From NCBI GenBank assembly GCA_018830045.1, contig JAHJTF010000021.1, forward strand, positions 1-48,522: a DNA stretch of 48,522 nucleotides, written 5' to 3'. Below, in pieces: positions 18,544-28,179 of this stretch. Below the pieces are notes generated by a model that saw only the letters and a list, made by a program, of their open reading frames with translations, made no database searches and was not told the DNA's origin. The position numbers were made by a program, and so were the translations under genes. The stretch is from Patescibacteria group bacterium (lineage in GTDB: Bacteria > Patescibacteriota > Microgenomatia > UBA1400 > PJMF01). Within the stretch, counting starts at the first letter, position 1, and every line of letters starts with the position of its first letter.

Positions 18544-19299
18544 ATGGCTACACATCTCATCACTCCCAAACAACTCGAAATACTTATCCTCTTATATCGC
18601 TTCCGCTTTCTCAATCGCACACAACTACAAACACTCCTCAATCACAAAGAACCTCGTCGTATCAAATCCTGGCTCAAAGACCTCACTGACAAAAAAATAC
18701 TCGGCCGACACTACTCAACCAAGTTCAATGAAAATACCAAACCTGCTATCTACTACCTAATCACTAAGAGTAAAAGCTTGCTGCTAGAGCGCCCTGAGGT
18801 GGATACGAACGCCTTGAAACGTGTATATCGGGAGCATATACGCTCGAGTAGGCTAATTGAGCATTGTATCCGCCTGGCCAACTTCTACTTACAACTCAAG
18901 GAGCAAACGAAAGGCAAAACACTTCACTTTTTCACAAAAACTGACCTCACGACTCACGATTATTTTCCTTTCGCTCACCCTGATGCCTATATTGCCATTA
19001 AAGACGGAAAGAAGATGAAGCGTTACTTTTTTGAAATAATTGATGAGGGAGCTCCAAGGTTTATTTTGCGAAGCAAGATCAAGATGTATTTAGAATACTT
19101 CTCGGAGAACACCTGGACAATCAGTACGGGGCATCCATTCCCCAAAATACTACTTTTATGCCCAAATGACCAGATAAAGGATTTTTTACGTAAACACATA
19201 TCGCAGGTGATGGAAGAAGAAGCAGATGTTGAAATTGACTTTTACCTCTCAAATACAGATAAAATTGAATGGGAAAACGCACTTGCCAGCGATGAGTAA
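18544..19299 (+). CDS. Replication-relaxation (Replic_Relax, PF13814-like) protein
   Basis: N-terminal winged HTH (LLYRFRFLNRTQLQTLL...RRIKSWLKDLTDKKILGR), YYLITKSK, HPDAYIAIKDGKK-RYFFEIIDEG. Confidence 0.65.
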   Translation: MATHLITPKQLEILILLYRFRFLNRTQLQTLLNHKEPRRIKSWLKDLTDKKILGRHYSTKFNENTKPAIYYLITKSKSLLLERPEVDTNALKRVYREHIRSSRLIEHCIRLANFYLQLKEQTKGKTLHFFTKTDLTTHDYFPFAHPDAYIAIKDGKKMKRYFFEIIDEGAPRFILRSKIKMYLEYFSENTWTISTGHPFPKILLLCPNDQIKDFLRKHISQVMEEEADVEIDFYLSNTDKIEWENALASDE

Positions 19300-19422
19300 C
19301 ATCACCTATTCTCGCAATTCCTCGCTATCAAGGCCACAGCTTAAAGAACTTTCCCCTATAACGTACTATAATGAGTAGATAGTTCCTGCCTGAAAAGTTC
19401 TAATTTAGAATAAGAATAATTT

Positions 19423-21528
19423 ATGAAAATAACAGATAACGAAAAACGAGACGTAATTAAATACCTTGAGGCGGGAAAGCCCCTTCCAGAGAAGTACCGC
19501 TTCCTTCTATTTGATGATGATCGTGAAGTTGAACTCTTATGGAATGGCAAAACAAATGAAGTAACGAATGTAGTTCTACCATTCCAGACCATTGAACAGA
19601 TAGATGAGCCGAGAAGTGATGCTAAGTTCGGTATGCAGGAATCGTTATTTGATACATCTGGTAGGCAGATAACTGGTTGGACTAATAAACTTATCTGGGG
19701 TGACAATAAGCTCATTCTTTCTTCACTCAAAAACGGACCTCTTCGAAAAGAAATCGAAGCACATGGCGGTATAAAGCTGGTTTATATTGATCCTCCGTTT
19801 GATGTAGGTGCTGATTTTTCAATGGGTATAGAGGTTGGAGACGAAAGTTTTATCAAAAAACCATCTGTAATCGAAGAAATAGCATATCGTGATACTTGGG
19901 GTAAAGGCACAGATAGCTTTATTGCGATGATTTATGAGCGACTACGCTTAATGCATGACTTATTATCCGAAGATGGAACTATTTATGTTCACTGTGATTG
20001 GAGGGTAAGTAGTTTCATGAGGTTGGTGTTAGACGAAGTTTTTGGAAAAAACAATTTTAGGAACGAAATAATTTGGTGTTATACAAGCGCTTCAAATCCC
20101 GGGTCTGATTTCCCAAAAAAGCACGATACAATCTATCGTTATAGTAAAGGTGAAAGTTACATTTTTAACTCAAAAGATATTCTTATTCCTTATAGTGAAA
20201 AAACACTTTCAAATTACAAAGAGGGTTTAAAAGGGTCAGGTACTTTTTACGGAGGAAGTACAAAAGAAAAAGAGGGAGAAATACTGAAATCAGGTAAAGT
20301 TCCGGAAGATTGGTGGGAATTGGCAATAGCCGCCAGATTCCCTGTTGATGGAGTTAAAAGAACTGGTTATCCTACCGAAAAAAGTTGGACTTTGCTAGAA
20401 AGAATAATAAAAGCGTCTTCGAATGAAGGAGATATTGTGGCGGATTTCTTTTGTGGATCGGGAACAACGCTCGCGGTGGCTGAAAAACTCGGCAGAAAGT
20501 GGATTGGGTCTGATCTTGGTAAATTTGGAATACATACTTCAAGAAAAAGACTCATCGGTATTCAGAGAGAGATGAAAAAGGCGGGAACAGACTTTCGAGC
20601 CTTTGAGATATTAAATGTCGGAAGGTATGAAAGAGATAGCTATCTAACTGTCAATGATGATCTTCGTGCAGAAGAAAGAGAAAAACAAGCCGAACGGAAA
20701 GAGAAAGAATTTATCAAACTGATTGTATCCGCGTACAAAGCAGAATCAATAGAAGGCTTCGTGAATATCACTGGAAAGAAACGAGACAGACTTGTAGCCG
20801 TTGGTCCAATAAGCACTCCTGTGTCTTCGAAACTTATTCAAGATGTTGTGAATGAATGCAAGGACAAAGGTCTCACTAAGGTCGATGTTCTAGGGTTTGA
20901 CTATGAAATGGGACTGGATATGCAGGCATACAAAGATCAAGGAATTGACATTGCCTTCCGGATCATTCCTCGCGAAGTATTTGACAAAAAAGCTGTTGAA
21001 AAAGGTCAAGTTAAATTTTATGACGTTGCATATATTGAAGTAAAGCCAATTATAAAAGGAAGAGTAAACAGTAAAGAGTTATCAATAGAACTCACCGACT
21101 TTTCAGTCTTTTATAATCAAGACGCCTCAGAAGAAACTACCGAAACTCTCCGAGCCGGAGGAACTAAAGTCGTTGTCGAAAACGGACAAGTAGTTAAAAT
21201 TTCCAAAGACAAATCCACTGAATCAGTATCCAGAGAAGTTTTAACCAAAAAATGGAGCGATTGGATCGATTATTGGGCTGTGGATTTTAATTTTGCAGAT
21301 AGAAAAGAAATCGTCACTGAAACCAACAAAGACGGAAAATTAGTTGAACGATGGACTGGTGATTATGTTTTTGATAATGAGTGGCAGAGTTTCAGAACTA
21401 AGAAAAATAGAAATCTTGAATTAGTCTCTGCGTCAAAAGAAATTGCTAAAGGTACTTATAAGGTTGCAGTTAAAGTTGTGGATATATTCGGTAACGATAC
21501 AACAAGGATCATAGAGGTAATAATTTAA
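19423..21528 (+). CDS. Type III restriction-modification DNA methyltransferase (Mod)
   Basis: VYIDPPFDVG (motif IV) before ADFFCGSGTTLAVAEKLGRKWIGSDL (motif I): beta-class order; followed by Res. Confidence 0.9.
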   Translation: MKITDNEKRDVIKYLEAGKPLPEKYRFLLFDDDREVELLWNGKTNEVTNVVLPFQTIEQIDEPRSDAKFGMQESLFDTSGRQITGWTNKLIWGDNKLILSSLKNGPLRKEIEAHGGIKLVYIDPPFDVGADFSMGIEVGDESFIKKPSVIEEIAYRDTWGKGTDSFIAMIYERLRLMHDLLSEDGTIYVHCDWRVSSFMRLVLDEVFGKNNFRNEIIWCYTSASNPGSDFPKKHDTIYRYSKGESYIFNSKDILIPYSEKTLSNYKEGLKGSGTFYGGSTKEKEGEILKSGKVPEDWWELAIAARFPVDGVKRTGYPTEKSWTLLERIIKASSNEGDIVADFFCGSGTTLAVAEKLGRKWIGSDLGKFGIHTSRKRLIGIQREMKKAGTDFRAFEILNVGRYERDSYLTVNDDLRAEEREKQAERKEKEFIKLIVSAYKAESIEGFVNITGKKRDRLVAVGPISTPVSSKLIQDVVNECKDKGLTKVDVLGFDYEMGLDMQAYKDQGIDIAFRIIPREVFDKKAVEKGQVKFYDVAYIEVKPIIKGRVNSKELSIELTDFSVFYNQDASEETTETLRAGGTKVVVENGQVVKISKDKSTESVSREVLTKKWSDWIDYWAVDFNFADRKEIVTETNKDGKLVERWTGDYVFDNEWQSFRTKKNRNLELVSASKEIAKGTYKVAVKVVDIFGNDTTRIIEVII

Positions 21529-21529
21529 T

Positions 21530-24220
21530 ATGGCTTTACACAAAGACTTTCCTAAAGACCCATATGTAATACTTGATCCAAGTATTCGTTGGTTTCCTGC
21601 TGATGAAGACTTGCGAGAAAAAGGTGGAATTCAAAAACTACTTCCTCCACTAGTTGCTGATTTGCGCATTAAGGTAAAAAATTGGCGAGATAAACATTAC
21701 GAGGGTGCAAGCGAAACTTCCAAGGCTCTGTTGAACTGGTGGTTCAAAGAAGAACATATTTTATACGATCAGAACGGAATCTCTGGAAAGTTCCAGTACT
21801 ATTTTGCTCAACGAGAGGCCTTAGAGACTGTTGTGTGGCTCTACGAAGTCGCCAAAGTAAAAGATAAGTATGATCTTATTCGCTATAACTCTACAGGAGT
21901 TTTGAGTGCGGGGATGTTTACTGAAGATTGGTTGCGTTTTGTGATCAAGATGGCTACTGGAGCCGGTAAAACAAAGGTAATGAGTTTGATGATTGCTTGG
22001 GCATACTTTCATAAAAAATATGAACATGGTTCTCATCTAGCCAAGAACTTTCTTCTCATTACCCCAAACGTTATCGTCTTTGAAAGAATTAAAAATGATT
22101 TTGAGGGGTTAAAAATATTTTTCACCGATCCAGTATTGCCTGATAATGGGTATCAGGGTCAAAATTGGCAAGATGATTTTCAGATGACCCTACATCTACA
22201 AGATGAGCTGAGAACGGTCTCTGATACTGGAAACATCTTTCTAACCAATATCCATAGAGTGTTTGAGGGAAATATCCAAGATGCGAGTTTGGATGATGAA
22301 GATACTTCCTCATATTTCTTAGGTCATAAGCCAGTAACAAAAACGAATGATTCGATAGTAGATCTGGGAATGATAGTTCGTGATATTGATGAATTGATCG
22401 TCATCAACGATGAGGCGCACCATATTCATGATGAAAATATGGCGTGGTATAAGTCAATCTTGGATATTGATAACAGATTAAAGCAAAAAGGGACCGGACT
22501 TGCTTTGCAGCTCGATGTTACTGCTACACCCAAGAAGAATGATGGCTCTATATTTGTTCAGACAATAAGTGATTATCCACTTGTTGAAGCAATCCATCAA
22601 AGGATTGTCAAAAATCCAGTTGTCCCCGACGCGGCTAGTAGAGGTAAATTAAAAGAAAATCAAAGTTCATTGTTTAGCGAAAAATATCGAGATTACATCA
22701 ACCTCGGTATTGAGGAGTGGCGCAAGACGTATGAAGCGTTAAAGCCAATGGGGAAGAAATCGATTCTCTTTATCATGACCGATGATACAAAAAACTGTGA
22801 TGAAGTTGCTGAGTACATAAAATCTAGTTTTGCTGACCTTAGAGATGGAGTTTTAACGATTCATACCAATAAGAGCGGTGAGATCTCTGAAAGCGTTTCA
22901 GGTAAGAATAAAGATGAGCTAGATTTACTTAGAAAACAAGCCAATGAGATAGATAGTTGGGAAAGCCCTTTCAAAGTAATCATCTCCGTCATGATGCTCA
23001 AAGAGGGATGGGATGTAAAGAATGTTACGACTATTGTAGGTCTCCGACCCTATGCCGCTGACTCAAAGATTCTTCCAGAGCAAACACTAGGTAGAGGTCT
23101 TCGAAGAATGTTCTTCGGCAGGGACGACGTTGAAGAATACGTCAGCGTAGTCGGCACACCGGCGTTTATGGACTTTGTGGAGTCAATCAAAGGTGAAGGT
23201 GTTATTTTGGAAAAGAAAGCAATGGGAGAAGGTTCACAGGTAATTGCTCCAACTGTTATCGAAGTCGATAAAGATAATCCTCACAAAAACATTGAAAAAC
23301 TTGATATTGAGATACCCGTAATGACTCCGAGAATACAAAGAGAATACAAAAATCTTGCTAATTTGGATGTATCGACGTTTGGAAACACTAAGGTAAGGGT
23401 TAAAACATTCTCAGAAGAAGAAAAACGAGAAATTGTGTTCAAAGACGTTGTAGATGAGAAAACACATCACACCACAATACTAACTGGTGAGATCGAACCA
23501 GATTATAGAAGCGTTATTGGATTCTTTGCTCAAGCAGTAATGAGAGAGCTTCGACTATTTGGTTGCTACGATATCTTGTTTGGCAAGGTAAAAGACTTTA
23601 TTCAGAGCAATATGTTTGATATGCCAGTCGATCTATCAGACTTAAACCTATTGAGGAACTTATCAGAAGTTGAGTACATCAAATTGATAAAAGACTCTTT
23701 CAAGAAAGCTATCAACGATCTTACCGTTCAAGATAGTGGCGATACTGAAATAAAGAACTACATCAAGATTAGCGATGCACGTCCATTCGTTGTAACTAAT
23801 AAAGGATTTCTATTACCCAAAAAGTCTGTTTTCAACAAGATTGTTGGGGATAGTGATTTTGAGCTTACCTTCTCCGAGTTTATAGAGAATTGCGAAGACA
23901 TTATTTCCTTCTCAAAAAACTTTCAAAATAAAGAAGCGAGCGCGCTTCGGATTGAATACAAAAACTCAGAAGGCTTTATTGCGACCTATTACCCCGACTT
24001 CTTTGTCAAAAAGGATGATAAGACCGTTTATATAATCGAAACTAAAGGTCGAGAGGAAGAAGACGATAAACTAAAGTTTGAGCGCCTTCAAAAATGGTGT
24101 GAAGATGTAAATAACCGTCAAAGCAAAATGGTCTACAAGGCTTTATATATCAAGCAGGAAGAATGGGAAAAAACTAAGCCCAAGAACTTTGATGAAACTA
24201 TAAGGTTGTTCGAAAAATAA
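21530..24220 (+). CDS. Type III restriction endonuclease subunit (Res)
   Basis: KMATGAGKTKVM, NDEAHHIHDE, LDVTATP, QTLGRGLRRM, C-terminal PDFFVKKDDKTVYIIETKG nuclease motif. Confidence 0.92.
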   Translation: MALHKDFPKDPYVILDPSIRWFPADEDLREKGGIQKLLPPLVADLRIKVKNWRDKHYEGASETSKALLNWWFKEEHILYDQNGISGKFQYYFAQREALETVVWLYEVAKVKDKYDLIRYNSTGVLSAGMFTEDWLRFVIKMATGAGKTKVMSLMIAWAYFHKKYEHGSHLAKNFLLITPNVIVFERIKNDFEGLKIFFTDPVLPDNGYQGQNWQDDFQMTLHLQDELRTVSDTGNIFLTNIHRVFEGNIQDASLDDEDTSSYFLGHKPVTKTNDSIVDLGMIVRDIDELIVINDEAHHIHDENMAWYKSILDIDNRLKQKGTGLALQLDVTATPKKNDGSIFVQTISDYPLVEAIHQRIVKNPVVPDAASRGKLKENQSSLFSEKYRDYINLGIEEWRKTYEALKPMGKKSILFIMTDDTKNCDEVAEYIKSSFADLRDGVLTIHTNKSGEISESVSGKNKDELDLLRKQANEIDSWESPFKVIISVMMLKEGWDVKNVTTIVGLRPYAADSKILPEQTLGRGLRRMFFGRDDVEEYVSVVGTPAFMDFVESIKGEGVILEKKAMGEGSQVIAPTVIEVDKDNPHKNIEKLDIEIPVMTPRIQREYKNLANLDVSTFGNTKVRVKTFSEEEKREIVFKDVVDEKTHHTTILTGEIEPDYRSVIGFFAQAVMRELRLFGCYDILFGKVKDFIQSNMFDMPVDLSDLNLLRNLSEVEYIKLIKDSFKKAINDLTVQDSGDTEIKNYIKISDARPFVVTNKGFLLPKKSVFNKIVGDSDFELTFSEFIENCEDIISFSKNFQNKEASALRIEYKNSEGFIATYYPDFFVKKDDKTVYIIETKGREEEDDKLKFERLQKWCEDVNNRQSKMVYKALYIKQEEWEKTKPKNFDETIRLFEK

Positions 24221-24236
24221 ATGAAAATTCGTATGT

Positions 24237-26594
24237 ATGAAAATACAAAAAATACAGAACATTCAAGGATATAAGTCTTTTCAAAATTATACATGGCATA
24301 CTTTTTGCAATTCTGAAACGTTTCATACTAAAACTAACCTTCTCTATGGTGAAAACGGAAGCGGAAAAAGCTCTCTTTGCAATATATTGAAAAGTGTCTC
24401 TCAGAATAAGGACTTCATAAGATATTCTCCAAAAAGTGTCAAAATTCAAATTGATAGCGCCTCATATGAATATACAAGCAATAATTGGATAAGCCGAATT
24501 GATAAGGACTCAATTTTATTTTTTGACAGAGAATTCGTTGATTCAAATGTTCATCTTGGTCGAGATCGTGGAACACAACAAGACCAACAAGAGCAAAAAT
24601 CAGCCAAACTAATTATAGAATTTGACGCTGAGGCTATAAAGTTAAGAACAGAAAGGGATCGCCTAATTCAGATAAAAAATGTTAGAAATAGTAAATTCGA
24701 CGAATACCGAGAAGAAAACAGGTCAATTCTGGATTTTAATCTAACCAACGAAGAAGAAATTTCTTACAAGAAATATAAAAATAGAGACAAAGTTGGGGTT
24801 GATAAGGCAAAAAAGAAAATTGAAGATGAGAAAAATGAACTTACAGTCAGAACAAAACGAAATCGAAAGCTCTTAGAGAGTGTAAATGAAATCCAACAGA
24901 TACAAGAATTGGAAAACAATCCGGTAAACTTATTACTATCTAAGCAGGCGGTGTATCAAGCACTTTTTACGTTTAAGATTCGAGAAAAAACGAAAATTCA
25001 GGCTGAGCAAGAATTGGTAGATAAAATTAGACAACATAAAGATTTTTTTGAAACTGGAATTGAAATTCGTGATGTACACCCAAAACGATGTCCATTTTGT
25101 CAATCTACTAGGAATGAGGGTGATATAAAGAAAATAATAAGCGCATACAGTTATCTGTACGACGAGTCATATAAGCAACAGATTTCTGCGTTCGAAAGCG
25201 TGAAGCAAGAGTTGATTGACGAACTCGATCTCATTCAGAAAACTATAAGAAATATAGAATTAGATACCTTTTTTCTCGCACTCAAAAACCTCTCTGATAA
25301 ATACTCAATTAAAAATATATACCTTCTCCAAGAAGAAAGGCAATTCAGAAAAAACATTGAATTAACAAAAATTAGTGAGTTAAAGAAAAAGATTCAAAAC
25401 CTCACCAAGCCAAACAAAGAAGATATTTCGGCAATATATAAAGAAGCAAGAAAGGAGTTCGAGGTTGCTAAAAAAACGTTCGATGATTTTGCTAAATTGA
25501 CTCAGAAAAAAAACAAACTAATAGTTTCATTCAAAAGTGATCATACAGATGAAAAATTGGTCGGTAGAATCGACACGGGTGAACGGCTGTTGAGCAAACT
25601 AGAAATAGAATTAGATTTTATTCGAAGTAATAAAATCGATAGGGAAAAACTCAGACGTCAAAAACGTAAGGAACTAGATAGACACCAGAAAAAATTCGAA
25701 AAGGCAAAGTCGGAATATATCCTTATTAGGGATAAATATGAAGAATACTGCTCAACAGAAGCCTTCACTAAAACACTGAGCAAAATTGAATCGTACTTCA
25801 ATTATTTTAACTTTAGCTTTAAACTTCTACTTGATACTCAAAATCGCCACACTGGATCAACCAAGGAGCTGCCATTTGCCTTCAAAGTGATCGACCTTGA
25901 GGGGAACGAGAGGGATTTGAGGGAAGGTATGTCTGAGGGAGAAGTCCAAGTGCTGTCTCTTTGTTTTTTCTTTGCCTTTCTCGATATTCAAGCTGATAAA
26001 AATCAGAAAATATTGGTGTTTGATGACCCAATCACAAGCCTTGATGACAGCAATCTAAGTAATTTGGTCGATTTACTTGCAATAGAAAAAGATAAATTTT
26101 CACAAGCCTTCATTTTCACCCATCATAGGACGTTTTTCAAATTCTTACGAAAGCGATTCAAAGATAAGTGTTGCGAATTTAATCTTATTAGAAATAAAAA
26201 ACACTTAGGTGGAAGTTTTATATGTAAGAGCCAAGAAGAAAGGTTCACTCAAAAATTAAAGGATTTTGAAACCCATCTGACTCAAATTGCACAAAACCCC
26301 CATGGCTTTGACATAGAACTAAAGATTGTCGAATATGGTCAATATTTACGCTATGAAACAGAGTATTTCATAAAATGCAGACTACTTCACTGGAATGAAT
26401 CAAGTGAATTTGGCAAAGTTGTTGAGGGAATAAAAGAAAACAAGAAAGTAACAGATGCTGATTTGGACAAAATTAAACAAATTTACTCATTTTGTAATTG
26501 GACGACTTCGCATGTTGATGTTGGAGACGATCACGGTCTTGCTCAGTTAAAAGAGAAGGTTGCAGATTTCGTTGTAATAAATAACAAATATTGA
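24237..26594 (+). CDS. AAA_13 / RloC-PrrC-like ATPase with coiled coil and CxxC, possible C-terminal HEPN anticodon-nuclease-like region
   Basis: LLYGENGSGKSSLCNIL (Walker A), RCPFCQS in coiled coil, LREGMSEGEVQVLSLCFFFAFLDI (signature), KILVFDDPITSLD (Walker B), FIFTHHRTF. Confidence 0.75.
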   Translation: MKIQKIQNIQGYKSFQNYTWHTFCNSETFHTKTNLLYGENGSGKSSLCNILKSVSQNKDFIRYSPKSVKIQIDSASYEYTSNNWISRIDKDSILFFDREFVDSNVHLGRDRGTQQDQQEQKSAKLIIEFDAEAIKLRTERDRLIQIKNVRNSKFDEYREENRSILDFNLTNEEEISYKKYKNRDKVGVDKAKKKIEDEKNELTVRTKRNRKLLESVNEIQQIQELENNPVNLLLSKQAVYQALFTFKIREKTKIQAEQELVDKIRQHKDFFETGIEIRDVHPKRCPFCQSTRNEGDIKKIISAYSYLYDESYKQQISAFESVKQELIDELDLIQKTIRNIELDTFFLALKNLSDKYSIKNIYLLQEERQFRKNIELTKISELKKKIQNLTKPNKEDISAIYKEARKEFEVAKKTFDDFAKLTQKKNKLIVSFKSDHTDEKLVGRIDTGERLLSKLEIELDFIRSNKIDREKLRRQKRKELDRHQKKFEKAKSEYILIRDKYEEYCSTEAFTKTLSKIESYFNYFNFSFKLLLDTQNRHTGSTKELPFAFKVIDLEGNERDLREGMSEGEVQVLSLCFFFAFLDIQADKNQKILVFDDPITSLDDSNLSNLVDLLAIEKDKFSQAFIFTHHRTFFKFLRKRFKDKCCEFNLIRNKKHLGGSFICKSQEERFTQKLKDFETHLTQIAQNPHGFDIELKIVEYGQYLRYETEYFIKCRLLHWNESSEFGKVVEGIKENKKVTDADLDKIKQIYSFCNWTTSHVDVGDDHGLAQLKEKVADFVVINNKY

Positions 26595-26612
26595 AATACG
26601 AAAGCGTATTCA
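26592..26612 (+). promoter_or_regulatory. RNA hairpin overlapping the AAA ATPase stop codon
   Basis: TGA(A)ATACG-AAAG-CGTATTCA, 8 bp with one bulged A; no T-run. Confidence 0.45.
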
Positions 26613-26630
26613 AAGTAGCCTGCTTAACTT

Positions 26631-27233
26631 ATGCCAAAAGATATAAAACTAGATAATTGGTATCAGATTGATTTCAAAATAGTAGAAAGTGCTAGATTAA
26701 CTATTCAAAAAATCGCTCGGCTAATCAATAGTCTGAAAGACAGCAAGCTTATAGATAGATGGTTCTATTTATATGAGAATACGACTATCCGACTTCGATT
26801 TAGGACAGACAGGTCAGAGGAACTAAAATCTGCCGTTTACAATTTTGCAAAAGATCTTGATCTGATCAACGTAGAAGGTAAACTCTTCGAAATATATACA
26901 GAAAGTGATGATAAGTTCAGAAATTCAGCGACTATTGAAACATTTGCAAATATCATGTCTGAATTATCAGAGCTAATGCTGAAGCGAATTGAGAGGAAAA
27001 ATGATTTCAGTAGCTATGATTTAGTCGAGAGATTGTCTCACTGTATCTTCAACAATGTATACGGTACGGACACTGAACTCTACTTTTTGCTGAAACGACT
27101 TGGAATCCCCTTTAATGAAGATGATAACCCTGAACAGACAATTCTTGATGAAACAATCCAAATTAAATTGACAAGCCCTACAAGTATCCAAATGGGTTCA
27201 TTAAAAATTCCAATTAAAGAATCAAATCGTTAA
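26631..27233 (+). CDS. Unknown protein; pattern resembles thiopeptide-type/lantibiotic dehydratase C-terminal (SpaB_C) domain
   Basis: W..idfk N-terminus followed by LIDRWFYLYENTTIRLRFRTDRSEELKSAVYNFAKDL, similar in layout to FFIRY...HLRLRF of that family. Confidence 0.35.
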   Translation: MPKDIKLDNWYQIDFKIVESARLTIQKIARLINSLKDSKLIDRWFYLYENTTIRLRFRTDRSEELKSAVYNFAKDLDLINVEGKLFEIYTESDDKFRNSATIETFANIMSELSELMLKRIERKNDFSSYDLVERLSHCIFNNVYGTDTELYFLLKRLGIPFNEDDNPEQTILDETIQIKLTSPTSIQMGSLKIPIKESNR

Positions 27234-27243
27234 AGCAAAAAAT

Positions 27244-27933
27244 ATGACAACCAATTCAGAAGAGATATTAGTAAATCCTTATACTGCCATTCGGCTATTT
27301 GCTAAAACATATCTTAACATTGGAGAAACCATATTTACCGACAGGAAGTATAAGATTACACGCGAGGCGTGGATAGGATCAATGTTCCTTTTGGCTCTGA
27401 AAAAACAATCGAGCGAAGAATGGTATTTCAAACCAGAGACAGTTTCGGGATCTCCAGATTTCTATTGTTATACTTTTCTTCACGATAAAAATAGAGGTGG
27501 TAGTATCAAGCCAGAAATTAAACTCGAGGTTTTTGAATGGAGAAAGGAAGAAAATGAAAAAGATTTCATCGAAGCATTAAAAAGAATAAAACTGAACAAA
27601 ATTATTGATCCTCAGATTACAATAGTCTGCTATATAAGAAGAAATGAAAAGATCCCTCCAGCAGTTGAGTTGAATAAAAAATTAAAAGAAATAAAGCCTA
27701 AGGTAAAGGACATTTGGTATTTAGGAGACGTAACACCTGACTCAAAAACATGGAGAATTACTCAAATATACCCCAACACACTCGCTATCGACTTAGATTA
27801 CGATGAAGTCTTGTCCACAAAGGAAGAACATAGTTTTATTCACTCGTATAGAGGAAAATCTGATAAACTAGAATACGAACAAACAGGGAAACAAGTTCGT
27901 TTAACTCCAACTTTTGATCTAAGTATTGAATGA
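27244..27933 (+). CDS. Unknown protein, possible PD-(D/E)xK nuclease fold
   Basis: EAWIGSMFLLAL helix, then GSPDFYCYTF, then KPEIKLEVFEW (PD...ExK spacing). Confidence 0.35.
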   Translation: MTTNSEEILVNPYTAIRLFAKTYLNIGETIFTDRKYKITREAWIGSMFLLALKKQSSEEWYFKPETVSGSPDFYCYTFLHDKNRGGSIKPEIKLEVFEWRKEENEKDFIEALKRIKLNKIIDPQITIVCYIRRNEKIPPAVELNKKLKEIKPKVKDIWYLGDVTPDSKTWRITQIYPNTLAIDLDYDEVLSTKEEHSFIHSYRGKSDKLEYEQTGKQVRLTPTFDLSIE

Positions 27934-27963
27934 TCTATGTTTCTGTAGAATAAACATTTGAGT

Positions 27964-27969
27964 TATAAT
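27964..27969 (+). promoter_or_regulatory. -10 element TATAAT of a leaderless XRE mRNA
   Basis: TATAAT-ttattt-ATG. Confidence 0.55.
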
Positions 27970-27975
27970 TTATTT

Positions 27976-28179
27976 ATGTCGCCACAGAAAATCGGTAAGA
28001 AACTAAAAGAAGCCCGCCAGAAACTTGGCCTAAGGCAAGTTGATGTAGCTGAAAAGGCTGGCATCAGTGTGAACTACTACGCTCGAATTGAGCGTGATAA
28101 GGAAAATCCAACTGTGGACACACTTGAGGGAGTACTGAAAGCTTTGAAGCTAAAATCCGCTAACGTCTTGTCGTTTTAA
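27976..28179 (+). CDS. XRE-family HTH regulator (ORF track start 27958; preferred ATG 27976)
   Basis: IGKKLKEARQKLGLRQVDVAEKAGISVNYYARIERDKENPTVDTLEGVLKAL. Confidence 0.92.
   Translation: MSPQKIGKKLKEARQKLGLRQVDVAEKAGISVNYYARIERDKENPTVDTLEGVLKALKLKSANVLSF

Noticed and set aside
18291-18689. 132-aa plus-strand ORF over the divergent promoter region
   Set aside because: Overlaps the promoter, palindrome and the start of the replication-relaxation-like gene in another frame; Ser/Thr/Tyr-rich shadow composition
19356-19730. 124-aa minus-strand ORF over the mod 5' end
   Set aside because: Antisense to strong mod coding sequence
27941-27946. -35 element for the XRE promoter (ttctgt)
   Set aside because: Poor match to TTGACA; only the -10 is supported
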